64,000 bases of DNA from Streptomyces phaeofaciens (GCF_014648915.1 NZ_BMSA01000018.1:1-64000), one strand, 5' to 3'; shown: positions 23,133-31,751, counted from the first letter of the stretch. Notes: generated by a model from the letters alone, not told the origin. Made by a program: numbers and translations.

Positions 23133-25853
23133 GTGGGCGTGCGTACGGCGCCGCGCGGTGAACCGGTCGGGCTGGCGGAGGGGGCGGTTGACCAGGTGCG
23201 GAGGTGTCGGGGGGCCGGATTGCTGTGGGTGCTCCTGTGCGGTGTTCTCGTCGGGCAGGTGCTCCTGTGGCCCACCGTGGGGCGGGCCGAAGGGCTGACC
23301 TCGGCAGCGGACTGCGCCGAGCGGGAGTTCAAGGGGGCGACCGGGCACGCCCGGGTCACGTTCGACCACGAGGGCCGGACGTACACGAAGGTGACCAGCG
23401 ATCTGACCGTCACCGTTCCGATGTCCTGGACGCATGCCGACAAGTTGCTGTTCGGACCGCGGAGCGAGGGATACCTGCTGGCGATGCGGTGTCTGGTCCG
23501 GGGCGACCTGCCGTTCGGCACGCGCTGGGAGGAGTGGCGCCCGTACGAACCCGTCGTGACGCCCGGCGCCACGACGGTGACCGTGGAGATCCGGACGTAC
23601 GCCTGGGTGGACGAGCGGCGCGAGCTCCTCGTCGGACCGTGGACCGTCGACGTCCGGTCGGCGTGGTGGGAGGTGCGGTTCACGCCCCCGAAGATCTTCG
23701 ATGCCGTGCGCTGGCAGGATGTGGTCGTGGACCCCGGCCGGCCGGGAGCCTTCAGGGCGACGCCGCGTCCCACCCGGGGTGACGGCGCCCACGGGCTGGC
23801 CTGGACCTCCGTGGTGCCGGGGCGGCCCATCACCGTAGGCATCGAGCCGTCCTGGCCCCGGCGCTGGTCCGCGCAGGACGACAACGCGCCCTTCGGAGTG
23901 GTCGACGCGGCCGGGTACCTGCTCTGGGACCTCCTGGTCGCCGGGGCACTGTGGCGGGGTGCGGTCCTCTACCGCCGCCGGCACCGGACGCTCGACCCGG
24001 TCGAGCGGCGGGTCACGGCCAACCTGAGCAAATGGGGCGCGGCCCTGTTCTGTCTGTCTCTGCTCGCCAACACGGACAGGGTGGTGTATGTCGCCGCGGG
24101 CGTGTTCGAGGACCCCGAGGAGTGGGCCCAGCACGCTCGTTTCGCCGTGCACGCGTGGTGGCTGACGGCGCTGGCGGGGGTGGTCCTGCTGCTGTTCGCC
24201 GGTGCCGGACGCCGTGTGCGTGTCGTCGGCATCGTGCTCGCGGCGGTGGCGGCCGTGCCCGGGGTTCTGCCGGGCGCGGTCGGGCTGCACGCCCCGACGT
24301 TCGTCCGCCCCGAGGTGGACGGCCATGCCTGGTACACCATGGCGACGGTCGCCGCGGCCGCCGTCGCGTCGTTCACGCTCCTGGTGCTGGGCACATGGGC
24401 CGCCGCCTGGCGGCTGTTGCACGACGGCAGGCTCCTGCGCGATCCCGGTGCGGACTTCCCCCTCCGCAGGGCGCTCGCGCTCTCCGCCGGCGGTGTGCTC
24501 GTGATCTGCGTGTGCCAGGCCGTCGCGAAGGAGCGCGACTGGCTACGGGGCAGCTGGCCGAGCGCCTTCGTCAACCCGACGTACGTTGTCCGGTGGCCTG
24601 ACGGCACGCTCACCCGGCAGGTGGGGTACGGGGCCTGGCATCGGGCCGAGTTGCGCAGCGGGCTGGTGTGGTCCGTCGACCAGTTCCAGGACTGGTGGAC
24701 GGGCAAGCTGTGGATCCTGACGGCGCTGGCCCTGCTCGCGTTCCTGCACGCGGCATCCCGCAGGCGTACCGACTTCTCGGCACCTGCTGAGCGGCTCCCG
24801 GTGCTTCGCGGCGAACCGGGGTCCGCGGAACGGTGGTTGCTGCTGGTGTCCTTTCCGGCCGTCGTCGTGCTCTTCCTCGGGATCTACGCGGCGAACAGCG
24901 CGCCCACGCTGCTCTGGTTCTTCCTGGACGTGGCCGCCCTGGCCGTGTGCCTGCGCTGGGGAGCCGGGCAGGCCGTGCTGCACCGACGTGTCGGAGTCGG
25001 GGGGCCGCGGCTCGGCGATCTGGTGACCCCGGCGGACCGCGCCGTGCTGCTCACGGCGGCACGCACGCACAGGGAGAACCTCGCCAAGCTCCGCCGGCTC
25101 GAGCACGGGCAGTCCGACGACGCGGCGGTCAGGCGCGAGGACATCGAGACGGAGCTGGGAAACCTCCGCCGGTGGACGAGCGGGCCGGGCGGGCCGGGCG
25201 GGGCGGTGCAGGGGCGTGAACTCCCGCCGGGGGTCACGGTCGTGGACGCGGTCCTCGCGCTCGGCCCCCAGGACACCTGGTGGGGCAACGGGGTCCGGGC
25301 CGCCCGGTACGCCGCACTGGTCTCCACACCCTTCGCCGGGCTCCTGACCTGGGCGCAGACACTGCGCGGCGATGCGCTCAACGGTACGCTCTACGATCCG
25401 TTCGGCTTCCCCGACGTGGTGTGGTCCGCCGCCTCCTGGGTGTTCGCCTTCGCCTCGGCGGGCTTCCTCCTCGGCGCGCTGTGGCGCCGGCTCCCCGGCC
25501 GGCGCGGCCCGGTCAAGGCGCTGCCGCTCGCCGTCGCGTACGCCGCGCCGGTCGGCCTCTTCGCCGTCGGCAACCATCTGCTCGGCGAGGAACAGGACGT
25601 CCTCGCGCTCGCCTCGGCGGCGGTCCTGTTCGTCCTCACCCTCACGGGCCTCGCGATGGACCTCGACACCTTCCGCGCGGAGCGTGCGTTCTGGCCGTCG
25701 CGGATCCCCTTGCTGCTGTCCGTGTACCAGCTGCGGTTCTTCTCCTTGCAGATCGCCTGGATCCTGGCGCAGATCGTCGCGGGGATCGCCCTGTGGCAGT
25801 TCTTCACCGGGGCCGACTCCCCGCCGTCCGGGGGCGGCTCGGTGGGCAAGTGA
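23133..25853 (+). CDS. Large multi-pass membrane protein (DUF6185-like)
   Basis: A 906-residue membrane protein. A signal-like helix (about 28-50) is followed by a 200-residue extracytoplasmic domain with SDLTVTVPMSWTHADKLLFGP and EIRTYAWVDERRELLVGPWTVDV. About 12-14 transmembrane helices follow, including ALAGVVLLLFAG, IVLAAVAAVPGVLPG and LLLVSFPAVVVLFLGIYA. A cytoplasmic helical segment interrupts them near 630-700 (ENLAKLRRLEHGQSDDAAVRRED). I think it belongs to the Streptomyces family annotated DUF6185, from memory only. GTG start at 23133. Function unknown. Confidence 0.75.
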   Translation: MGVRTAPRGEPVGLAEGAVDQVRRCRGAGLLWVLLCGVLVGQVLLWPTVGRAEGLTSAADCAEREFKGATGHARVTFDHEGRTYTKVTSDLTVTVPMSWTHADKLLFGPRSEGYLLAMRCLVRGDLPFGTRWEEWRPYEPVVTPGATTVTVEIRTYAWVDERRELLVGPWTVDVRSAWWEVRFTPPKIFDAVRWQDVVVDPGRPGAFRATPRPTRGDGAHGLAWTSVVPGRPITVGIEPSWPRRWSAQDDNAPFGVVDAAGYLLWDLLVAGALWRGAVLYRRRHRTLDPVERRVTANLSKWGAALFCLSLLANTDRVVYVAAGVFEDPEEWAQHARFAVHAWWLTALAGVVLLLFAGAGRRVRVVGIVLAAVAAVPGVLPGAVGLHAPTFVRPEVDGHAWYTMATVAAAAVASFTLLVLGTWAAAWRLLHDGRLLRDPGADFPLRRALALSAGGVLVICVCQAVAKERDWLRGSWPSAFVNPTYVVRWPDGTLTRQVGYGAWHRAELRSGLVWSVDQFQDWWTGKLWILTALALLAFLHAASRRRTDFSAPAERLPVLRGEPGSAERWLLLVSFPAVVVLFLGIYAANSAPTLLWFFLDVAALAVCLRWGAGQAVLHRRVGVGGPRLGDLVTPADRAVLLTAARTHRENLAKLRRLEHGQSDDAAVRREDIETELGNLRRWTSGPGGPGGAVQGRELPPGVTVVDAVLALGPQDTWWGNGVRAARYAALVSTPFAGLLTWAQTLRGDALNGTLYDPFGFPDVVWSAASWVFAFASAGFLLGALWRRLPGRRGPVKALPLAVAYAAPVGLFAVGNHLLGEEQDVLALASAAVLFVLTLTGLAMDLDTFRAERAFWPSRIPLLLSVYQLRFFSLQIAWILAQIVAGIALWQFFTGADSPPSGGGSVGK

Positions 25854-25859
25854 ACGAGC

Positions 25860-25894
25860 CTTCGGCGGGGAGACTTTCAGGCCACTCGCCGAAG
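25860..25894. terminator. Hairpin between convergent genes
   Basis: Perfect 8-base arms CTTCGGCG (25860-25867) and CGCCGAAG (25887-25894), 19 bases apart, begin seven bases after the membrane-protein stop and precede the convergent Rrf2 gene. There is no U-run, which is common in Streptomyces. It could serve either strand. Confidence 0.5.
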
Positions 25895-25953
25895 CGATCC
25901 CAGCGCACCCGCCCCCAGCAGGGGCAGCATGACGTGGTGAGCGGCCCGGTGTG

Positions 25954-26412
25954 TCAGGGGTTCACCCAGGCGCTCGGAGCGTTGGTCAACGCGGCCACGT
26001 CAGGGGGTAGTTGGGCCGACGCCACGTCGGCCAGCGACGAGCCCTCGAGAATCTCGCGCACGTTGGACCGCAGTGCGATCCACAGGGGGAGCAGCGATTC
26101 GGCGGGGCCGGTGTAGGACAGGTCCGGGGGGCGGACCCCGCGCACCGAGACGAGCGGCCCGTCCACGGTGCGTATGACGTCGGCGATGCTGATGGACTCG
26201 GCGGGCTTGGCCAGCCGGTAGCCGCCGTTGCCTCCGCGCTGGCTGAGGACGAGACCGCCCCGGCGCATGTCGTTCAGAATGCTTTCGAGGAATTTGTGGG
26301 GGATGTCCTGGGCGTCGGCGATGGCCTCGGCCTTCAACGGCCCGTCGTCCCGTGACGCGGCGAGCAGTAGCGCGGCACGTACCGCGTAGTCGGCCCTGGC
26401 TGAGATCCGCAT
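25954..26412 (-). CDS. Rrf2-family transcriptional regulator
   Basis: A 152-residue winged-helix regulator of the Rrf2 family (IscR, CymR, NsrR). MRISARADYAVRAALLLA, then AIADAQDIPHKFLESILNDMRRGGLVLSQRGGNGGYRLAKP is the complete DNA-binding domain. The three-Cys cluster of the Fe-S sensors is absent, so it is closer in type to CymR, the cysteine regulator of Gram-positives. It is the last gene of the operon led by the peptide at 28443. A relative (54502-54939) sits beside the second sulfur operon. I infer control of sulfur genes in response to a cysteine-derived signal. Confidence 0.88.
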   Translation of the reverse strand: MRISARADYAVRAALLLAASRDDGPLKAEAIADAQDIPHKFLESILNDMRRGGLVLSQRGGNGGYRLAKPAESISIADVIRTVDGPLVSVRGVRPPDLSYTGPAESLLPLWIALRSNVREILEGSSLADVASAQLPPDVAALTNAPSAWVNP

Positions 26413-26582
26413 GTGCGCATTATCCCGTACTGCTTCGGTCGGGGTGTCCCCGCCGGGCGGTCGAAGCGCCCCGGTCGCGGCGGGCGTTCAGGGGGCGTCG
26501 TCGCCCTCGACGACGTGGCTGGGTGTGCCGTCGACGCTCGTGGGGACGGTGCTCGCTGATCCGGTGTTCCTGCGGCATCCGG

Positions 26583-27812
26583 TCAGACGGGCAGGACGAA
26601 CGGAGGGTGCGCGCCGTTGAGGAAGTAGTCCCCGACGTCGCGGAGCCGGTGGGCGACGGGCTCGTACAGGCTATGGGTCCGGGCGTTGCGCCAGAAGCGG
26701 TCGAAGCCCAGCCGCGAGGACGCGGAGCGGGGGCCGAGGATGTCGAGGGCGCGGGTGGTCGATTCCGTCGCGGCCTTCGAGGCGGCGGCTTCGGCCATGG
26801 TCACCAGGACCGAGATCTCCGCGTACTCGTCGTAGGCGAGGTCTTCGCCGCGGGACAGTCCGCCGTGCACGGCTTCCAGCGCCTGCCCGGTGAGCGCGGA
26901 GGCGGAGCGGGCGAGGACGGTGAGTTCTCCGTAGGCGGTCAGCATCTGCGGGTCCTGGGGAGAGCCGGCCGGCCAGGCGGTGTGCCGGGGCGAGTGCCCC
27001 GCCCGGCTGTACTCGCGGGCTTCGGCGAGCACTCCCTCGGTCATGCCGAGAAGGATCTGGACGGAGAGGAGACGGCCGACCGGCGAGGTGAGAGCGGCCA
27101 GGGGCGACAGGACGTCCTCGTCCGCGGAGAGGGAGCCGAGTATGTCGCGGGCGGCGACCGGCACGGAGTCGAACTCCACGCTGCCACCGGCCGCGAGCCG
27201 CTGGCCGAAGGTGTCGGCATCGCCCTCGATCCGCACGCCGTGATGGGTGGGATCGACGGTGACGGCGAATGGTTCACCGGTGTCGGCCCGCCGGGCCCGC
27301 ACGGCGAGGCGGTCGGCGACCAGGACCCCGGTGGTGTAGCTCTGCCGGCCGTCGAGGACATAGCCCCTGGTCTTCCTGGACAGGGCCAGGGGCAGTTCCT
27401 GGTGCGCGAAACCACCGCCCCAGCACCACTGCTCCGCCGCGGACCTCCGCTCGACCTGAGTGGCGAGGGCGGGCTTGCTCAGGAACCGGGCGCTCCACGA
27501 CAGGAAGTAGTGACAGCCGAGCAGTTGACCGATCGCCCCGTCGGCGGCGGCGATCTTCCGGACGACGGAGTAGGCCGTGGGCCAGTCCGCGCCGCCTCCC
27601 CCGAGGCCGGCCGGTACGAGGAGCGTCAGCAGTCCCGCCTCACGCAGTCGGGACACCTCGTCGAACGGGACCTTGCCCGCCTGCTCCCTGGCCGCGGCGT
27701 CGGTCGCCAGATCGTCCGCCGTCTCGCGGGCCACGCGCAGCCAGTGCGCATGGCCGGGCCCGTGCAGGGCGGATTCCGCGGCGGGTCCGGACGGCGCGAT
27801 GGCAACGTCCAT
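26583..27812 (-). CDS. DszC/SfnB-type flavin-dependent monooxygenase
   Basis: A 409-residue acyl-CoA-dehydrogenase-fold protein of the FMNH2-dependent monooxygenase branch. Matching features are AREQAGKVPFDEVSRLREAGLL near residue 40, LGCHYFLSWSARF, WCWGGGFAHQE, and the characteristic C-terminus FDRFWRNARTHSLYEPVAHRL followed by RDVGDYFLNG. Relatives include DszC (dibenzothiophene to sulfone) and SfnB-type sulfur acquisition oxidoreductases. They need reduced FMN from a separate reductase; an SsuE-like one lies at 43077. Its operon starts with a cysteine-type leader peptide, which supports a role in scavenging sulfur from organosulfur compounds. Substrate not determinable. Confidence 0.82.
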   Translation of the reverse strand: MDVAIAPSGPAAESALHGPGHAHWLRVARETADDLATDAAAREQAGKVPFDEVSRLREAGLLTLLVPAGLGGGGADWPTAYSVVRKIAAADGAIGQLLGCHYFLSWSARFLSKPALATQVERRSAAEQWCWGGGFAHQELPLALSRKTRGYVLDGRQSYTTGVLVADRLAVRARRADTGEPFAVTVDPTHHGVRIEGDADTFGQRLAAGGSVEFDSVPVAARDILGSLSADEDVLSPLAALTSPVGRLLSVQILLGMTEGVLAEAREYSRAGHSPRHTAWPAGSPQDPQMLTAYGELTVLARSASALTGQALEAVHGGLSRGEDLAYDEYAEISVLVTMAEAAASKAATESTTRALDILGPRSASSRLGFDRFWRNARTHSLYEPVAHRLRDVGDYFLNGAHPPFVLPV

Positions 27813-27824
27813 GGCGGTGACTCC

Positions 27825-28325
27825 TCAAGGTCGGCGGCACGGCGGGGTGGTGAGGTTCTCCTGCTGGTCGGGCACGTACTTGTAGCCCACCCGTCGTACG
27901 GTGACGATCCGGGTCCGGTGTGCCCTGCCCAGCTTGTGGCGCAGCCGCGAGATGTGGACATCGACGGTGCGGCCGTCGCCGATGTGGTCGTAGCCCCAGA
28001 CGGCGGCCATCAGCCGCTCGCGCGAATGCACCTGGTGGGGATGCAGAACGAGATGGGCCAGCAGCCCGAACTCCAGGTAGGTGAGATCGAGTTCGTGTCC
28101 GTCGACTTTCGCGGCATGCCGCGCGGAATCGATGCGGATGGCACCGCCGCCCGTCCGCCGTGCAGGGTTGGTGCCCTCGGGGACACGCACGAGCCGGCCG
28201 ACGAGGGGTACGTGACCGTCTCCCTCGTCGCCGTCCTGCGCGGTGTCGCCCACGAGGCGCGGACCGTGCACGTCGGGGAGCGGCGAAGCCGATGGAGTGG
28301 CCTGGGCCGGTGGTGCCGTGGTCAT
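27825..28325 (-). CDS. OmpR/PhoB-type winged-helix regulator lacking a receiver
   Basis: A 166-residue protein. Residues 65-160 form the C-terminal effector domain of OmpR-type response regulators (LDLTYLEFGLLAHLVLHPHQVHSRERLM, then AVWGYDHIGDGRTVDVHISRLRHKLG and RIVTVRRVGYKYVP). The N-terminal 60 residues are short, Pro/Gly-rich and cannot form a receiver, so control is not by phosphorylation. GAAGGA lies eight bases before the ATG at 28325. It is the first real gene after the leader peptide and hairpins, with the DszC-like gene 12 bases on, so it probably controls that operon or related sulfur genes. Confidence 0.85.
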   Translation of the reverse strand: MTTAPPAQATPSASPLPDVHGPRLVGDTAQDGDEGDGHVPLVGRLVRVPEGTNPARRTGGGAIRIDSARHAAKVDGHELDLTYLEFGLLAHLVLHPHQVHSRERLMAAVWGYDHIGDGRTVDVHISRLRHKLGRAHRTRIVTVRRVGYKYVPDQQENLTTPPCRRP

Positions 28326-28355
28326 CGCGGTCGTCCTTCAGGGATGCTTCGGGCC

Positions 28356-28384
28356 GTCAGGCGCCCTGGGCGGGTTCGCCTGAC
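28356..28384 (-). promoter_or_regulatory. Second hairpin of leader RNA
   Basis: Perfect 8-base arms GTCAGGCG and CGCCTGAC separated by 13 bases, between the leader-peptide hairpin and the start of the winged-helix gene. Together with the hairpin at 28414-28442 it gives a two-stem leader compatible with attenuation, either by transcription termination or by hiding the ribosome binding site, which follows 13 bases later. Confidence 0.55.
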
Positions 28385-28413
28385 CACCTGGGTGAGAAGA
28401 GAAGGAGCGGAGC

Positions 28414-28442
28414 GGCACGCGCAACGTGGTGCGCCGCGTGCC
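28414..28442 (-). promoter_or_regulatory. Hairpin abutting leader-peptide stop codon
   Basis: Perfect 8-base arms GGCACGCG and CGCGTGCC with a 13-base loop. The 5-prime arm begins immediately after the leader peptide stop codon, so a ribosome stalled at the Cys-Cys codons (12 bases upstream) would clash with or unmask the stem. A pyrimidine-rich tract follows (CTCCGCTCCTTCTCTTCTC). Confidence 0.6.
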
Positions 28443-28526
28443 CTATCCGCGACAGCAGGCGGCGCTGACGACGTGACCAAAGTCGACATGCCGACGACGA
28501 ACGAGTCGTTGCTGCGTGGGGGACAT
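28443..28526 (-). CDS. Cysteine-responsive leader peptide (sulfur operon 1)
   Basis: A 27-residue ORF ending RRRHVDFGHVVSAACCRG. I recognise the R-R-H-V-D-x...V-x-S-A-x-C pattern from the short peptides annotated in Streptomyces as putative leader peptides of cysteine and sulfur operons. Two adjacent Cys codons lie just before the end, where cysteinyl-tRNA shortage would stall the ribosome. The ATG at 28526 is seven bases after the -10 box, so it is probably translated from a leaderless transcript; in-frame ATGs at 28532 and 28535 overlap the -10 region. A second peptide of the same form leads the operon at 53 kb. Confidence 0.82.
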   Translation of the reverse strand: MSPTQQRLVRRRHVDFGHVVSAACCRG

Positions 28527-28533
28527 GAACATC

Positions 28534-28563
28534 ATCCTGCGCGGCCGGCGGGCGGGCCGTCAA
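28534..28563 (-). promoter_or_regulatory. Promoter of sulfur operon 1
   Basis: Read on the minus strand: TTGACG at 28563-28558, an 18-base spacer, and CAGGAT at 28539-28534. Transcription would start seven or eight bases on, at the leader-peptide ATG. Spacing and -10 box are identical to the promoter at 53528-53499. Confidence 0.7.
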
Positions 28564-28566
28564 TGC

Positions 28567-28589
28567 TTTCCTAGTAATTCGATAGGAAA
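28567..28589. promoter_or_regulatory. AT-rich inverted repeat upstream of sulfur operon 1
   Basis: Arms TTTCCTA (28567-28573) and TAGGAAA (28583-28589) with a 9-base AT-rich spacer, just upstream of the -35 box. Rrf2-family proteins bind AT-rich dyads of this length, so the Rrf2 product of this operon is a candidate ligand. The position upstream of -35 would suit an activator. Confidence 0.5.
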
Positions 28590-28839
28590 ACTAGGGAAAC
28601 GGTGTCGTGGGTGGGCCCGAGGCCACGGTCGACCGCTCGGCGTCAGCACCCGCGCCGTGGGCCTCGACGCCCGGCGACTGCACGCTGATCGCCCACAGTG
28701 CCGTGCCGTGCTGCCGTGCTGCTGGCGGCGCTGTCGAAGCCCTGGCTCCCGGACCGGCGACGACAGGGGCGCGGCTGCGGTGTCAGTGTGCTGAAGTACG
28801 CTTCCCGCCACCGCGCACCGACTGGGAGGACCGAGAGAA

Positions 28840-30348
28840 TTGACTGGCCTGCTTGCTTTCCCGCTGCCCTTCCATGCTTCCCGTTCCATAGCGTTCGCGA
28901 CACCGCGAACGCTGAGGGAACTTCAGATGATGCAGTGCAGCTCACACATTCGAGCGAAGCCGGGATGGTTCGACAAGGTGAACGATGCCGACATCGTCGC
29001 CAGGTGGATGCAGGAAGCGGTCGCCCAGGGCCTCACCGAGGCGCAAGTTCGCTACGTACTTGACGAACTCGTGCATTACGTCGCGCTGCGGGACGGACGA
29101 ACCGGCGTCGAGGTGTCCGCCGTCGACGGGGTGTGGCAGTCGGACACACTGGTCGACGACAAGCTCCGATCCCGGCTGCGCGAAGCGGTTCGGGTTCTGG
29201 AACAGGTCCCCGAAGCGGAGCAGGACTGGCATCCCGGATCCGACGGCCAGGTACTGGACCTGGTTCATCCCTCACTCTTCTGCCTGGTGAGAGAGGTGAG
29301 CGGTGCGCCCGAGCGGGCCTGGCAGAACCCGACAGACCGCTACTCGAAGTACGAATTCTCGGAGAAATTCCAGTGGCTGCCCACGGACGTCGACGTCAGT
29401 GACGACGGCGATGTCGTCTTCCGTTCATACGTCAACAACGTCCACCCCGAGACTCATCGCGAACTGGCCTCCGTCCTGCCGGACTTGTTCGCGCGATTCC
29501 GCCCGCTGCTGGAGAACGTGCTCACCGACCTGCGCCATCCGCGACCCCTGCGGATCGAGGCCGATCCTTACGGGTGGTACGACTCGGAGCCGGAGTATCC
29601 GGACAAAGCTTCCCACGGTGATGACGGAGCCTACGCGGAGGCCGTCCGTGCTTGGGAAGAGGCCCAGGACGACTGGTGGGAGAACCGCCGCCCGGTCATC
29701 CCGGACGCCCCGGTCTTCACCTCGCCGGAATTGCCCGATGAATCGGCCCGAGTCGACCTGCGCGGTCGCCGTCTCCAGGTCATCGTCAAGCTCGCCACCA
29801 TTCATCTCACCCCGGACAAGCCCGAGTACTCCGGCGGTTCCTGGCATGTCGAAGGGATGTTGAACGAGCGGATCGTCTCGACCGGCATCTACTACTGGGA
29901 CAGCGAGAACATCACCGAAAGCCGACTGAGCTTCCGGGCGGCACTCGACGACCCGCGGTACGAACAGAGTGACGACAACGGCATGCGTGAGGTCTACGGC
30001 CTGGAGGACGAAGACGCGCTGAATCAGATCCTGGGATCGGCAGCGACCCCAGCGGGCCGCTGTCTGGCGTTCCCCAACATCCTCCAGCACCGCGTCGGCC
30101 CATTCCGTCTCATGGACGAAACCCGCCCGGGACATCGCAAAATTCTCGCGTTCTTCCTGGTAGACCCGTCGGAGAAGATCGTCTCGACATCCGATGTGCC
30201 ACCGCAGCAACCATGGTCCGACACCTCGACCATGACGCTTGAACAGGCCAAGGACTACCGCGAACAACTCATGCAGGAACGCAAGTTCTTCGTCGACGAA
30301 CACAACGAGCAGCTCTATGAACGAGAGTTCTCCCTCTGCGAGCACTGA
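28840..30348 (+). CDS. DUF4246 protein, putative 2-oxoglutarate/Fe(II) oxygenase
   Basis: A 502-residue protein closely following DUF4246, a family best known from fungi. Evidence is the N-terminal TPRTLRELQMMQCSSHIRAKPGWFDKV and DIVARWMQEA, the central VIVKLATIHLTPDKPEYSGGSWHVEGMLNERIVS and the C-terminal AGRCLAFPNILQHRVGPFRL. His336-x-Glu338 in WHVEG and His417 in LQHRV fit the iron-binding facial triad of 2-oxoglutarate oxygenases, with basic residues near 425-432 for the co-substrate. TTG start at 28840 with GGGAGGA upstream, which retains the family's N-terminus. Substrate unknown. Probable horizontal spread between fungi and soil actinobacteria, direction not determinable. Confidence 0.82.
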   Translation: MTGLLAFPLPFHASRSIAFATPRTLRELQMMQCSSHIRAKPGWFDKVNDADIVARWMQEAVAQGLTEAQVRYVLDELVHYVALRDGRTGVEVSAVDGVWQSDTLVDDKLRSRLREAVRVLEQVPEAEQDWHPGSDGQVLDLVHPSLFCLVREVSGAPERAWQNPTDRYSKYEFSEKFQWLPTDVDVSDDGDVVFRSYVNNVHPETHRELASVLPDLFARFRPLLENVLTDLRHPRPLRIEADPYGWYDSEPEYPDKASHGDDGAYAEAVRAWEEAQDDWWENRRPVIPDAPVFTSPELPDESARVDLRGRRLQVIVKLATIHLTPDKPEYSGGSWHVEGMLNERIVSTGIYYWDSENITESRLSFRAALDDPRYEQSDDNGMREVYGLEDEDALNQILGSAATPAGRCLAFPNILQHRVGPFRLMDETRPGHRKILAFFLVDPSEKIVSTSDVPPQQPWSDTSTMTLEQAKDYREQLMQERKFFVDEHNEQLYEREFSLCEH

Positions 30349-30508
30349 ACTTCTGGCAGGAGCCTGTCGCCCGCATGACTGCCAAGGGTCTCTCGCGGCA
30401 GTGTCCGTCCACGGCTTCGGGCCCTTCAGCGGGCATGGCACTACGATCAACGCCGTGAGCGGCTCTCCGCACGGCCCGCCAGGCCACCGGACGGAAGGTG
30501 AGAAGTTC

Positions 30509-31285
30509 GTGCAGGCCCTGCGACTGCTGACCATGAACACCCTCTTCACCGGCGATGTCCAGGCTCGGCTGCGTGCCCTCGGCGCGGCGCTCCAGCAGTC
30601 CGACTACGACATCGTCTGCCTCCAGGAAGTCATGCTCCGCCGCAACGCCCGGCTGATCCGCCGTGCCGCTCCCGCATACCGGCACTTCGCCTACTCGGGA
30701 AGGGGCCTGCTCAAGGGCGGCCTGGTGCTGTTGTCCCGGTGGCCGATCGGCCGGTGGCGGTTCGTGCCGTACCCGATGACGGGCCCGGTGCGCGGTGAAC
30801 TCCTCATGCGCAAGGGTGCCCAGATGGCGTCCGTCACCACCCCGGACGGTGAACTGGTCGTCGTGAACACCCACTTGTCGGCCAACCGCGACGACGACTG
30901 GTCACCCACGAACCGGTACACGCGGATCGCGCGGGCCGAACTGGCCCGGCTCACCGAACTGATCGCGGACATCGGCCCGTCCCTGCCCGTCGCCGTGGTC
31001 GGTGACCTGAACCTCCCGCGCGACTCGGAGGCCCTCGCCGACTTCGTCGCCACGGCGGGGCTGCGCGACATCCTCGCCGGTGACACGCGTCCGACCTACC
31101 GGCCCACACCTCGATGGCCGTCGCCGCCCGCCCTGGACCACGTACTGGTCCGGGCCGCAGCCGGCGAGACACTGACCGGCGGCGCCGACTTCGTGTTCCA
31201 GGACACGGTGACACTGGACGACGGCCGTCAGGCCTACCTGTCCGACCACTACGGCGTGCAGGCACAGCTGATCCGGTCGGAGTGA
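30509..31285 (+). CDS. Endonuclease/exonuclease/phosphatase-family hydrolase
   Basis: A 258-residue EEP-fold phosphoesterase. LRLLTMNTLF with the Asn ligand, DIVCLQEVM with the metal-binding Glu, ELVVVNTHLSAN, VAVVGDLNLPRDSEAL with the Asp-x-Asn pair, and LDHVLVR plus LSDHYGVQAQL with the catalytic Asp-His complete the active site. The family contains DNase I-like nucleases, inositol phosphatases and sphingomyelinases; no signal peptide is seen. The GTG at 30509 with GGAAGGTGAG upstream is preferred over 30455. Confidence 0.85.
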   Translation: MQALRLLTMNTLFTGDVQARLRALGAALQQSDYDIVCLQEVMLRRNARLIRRAAPAYRHFAYSGRGLLKGGLVLLSRWPIGRWRFVPYPMTGPVRGELLMRKGAQMASVTTPDGELVVVNTHLSANRDDDWSPTNRYTRIARAELARLTELIADIGPSLPVAVVGDLNLPRDSEALADFVATAGLRDILAGDTRPTYRPTPRWPSPPALDHVLVRAAAGETLTGGADFVFQDTVTLDDGRQAYLSDHYGVQAQLIRSE

Positions 31286-31385
31286 ACCGAACCATCCCAG
31301 ATGCGCGTGCTGATGCCCACCACGGTTTGCGCACCGGCCATGCACCTGGCCTGCCGAAGGTCACGCCATGCCCCGGCCCGTCTGA

Positions 31386-31661
31386 TCAGGCGCCATCAAC
31401 CTCGGCCTGGTCATTTCCCTGAACTTGTTGCCGAGCTGCACTCGTGGCGACGATGTCGATGGCGACTCGAAGCGGTGTCTCCGCGTTGCCGAGCAACGCA
31501 CGGGTGATGGCGATGGCTTCGATGGTGCCCGTACCGCGCTCGGCCAGGAAGGCCTGAACGGCCTCCATCCCGTCATTCTCGAGGACGGGCCGGCACTGCT
31601 CGACCAGGGCGACCCAGCGTGCGGCCTGCTCGGGGCGTAGTCCGCTGAAGTGGTCGAACAT
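31386..31661 (-). CDS. Small hypothetical protein
   Basis: A 91-residue soluble helical protein starting MFDHFSGLRPEQAARWVALVEQCRPVLE and containing AVQAFLAERGTGTIEAIAITRALLG. An AAGGAGA site lies seven bases before the ATG at 31661. I do not recognise a family; the length and helical pattern resemble small regulatory or effector-associated proteins. It is monocistronic. Confidence 0.65.
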   Translation of the reverse strand: MFDHFSGLRPEQAARWVALVEQCRPVLENDGMEAVQAFLAERGTGTIEAIAITRALLGNAETPLRVAIDIVATSAARQQVQGNDQAEVDGA

Positions 31662-31751
31662 GGCTTCTTCTCCTTGCTGAGCCGATGGGCCCATAGGCGT
31701 CTGCGGTCGGCCGGCTGCGACGCCTTGGATGCACCGCCGGGGGAGGCTCCT

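Noticed and set aside
26352..28574. 740-codon plus-strand frame opposite the DszC-like gene
   Set aside because: Shadow of the minus-strand monooxygenase; Gly/Arg/Val-rich with no motif.
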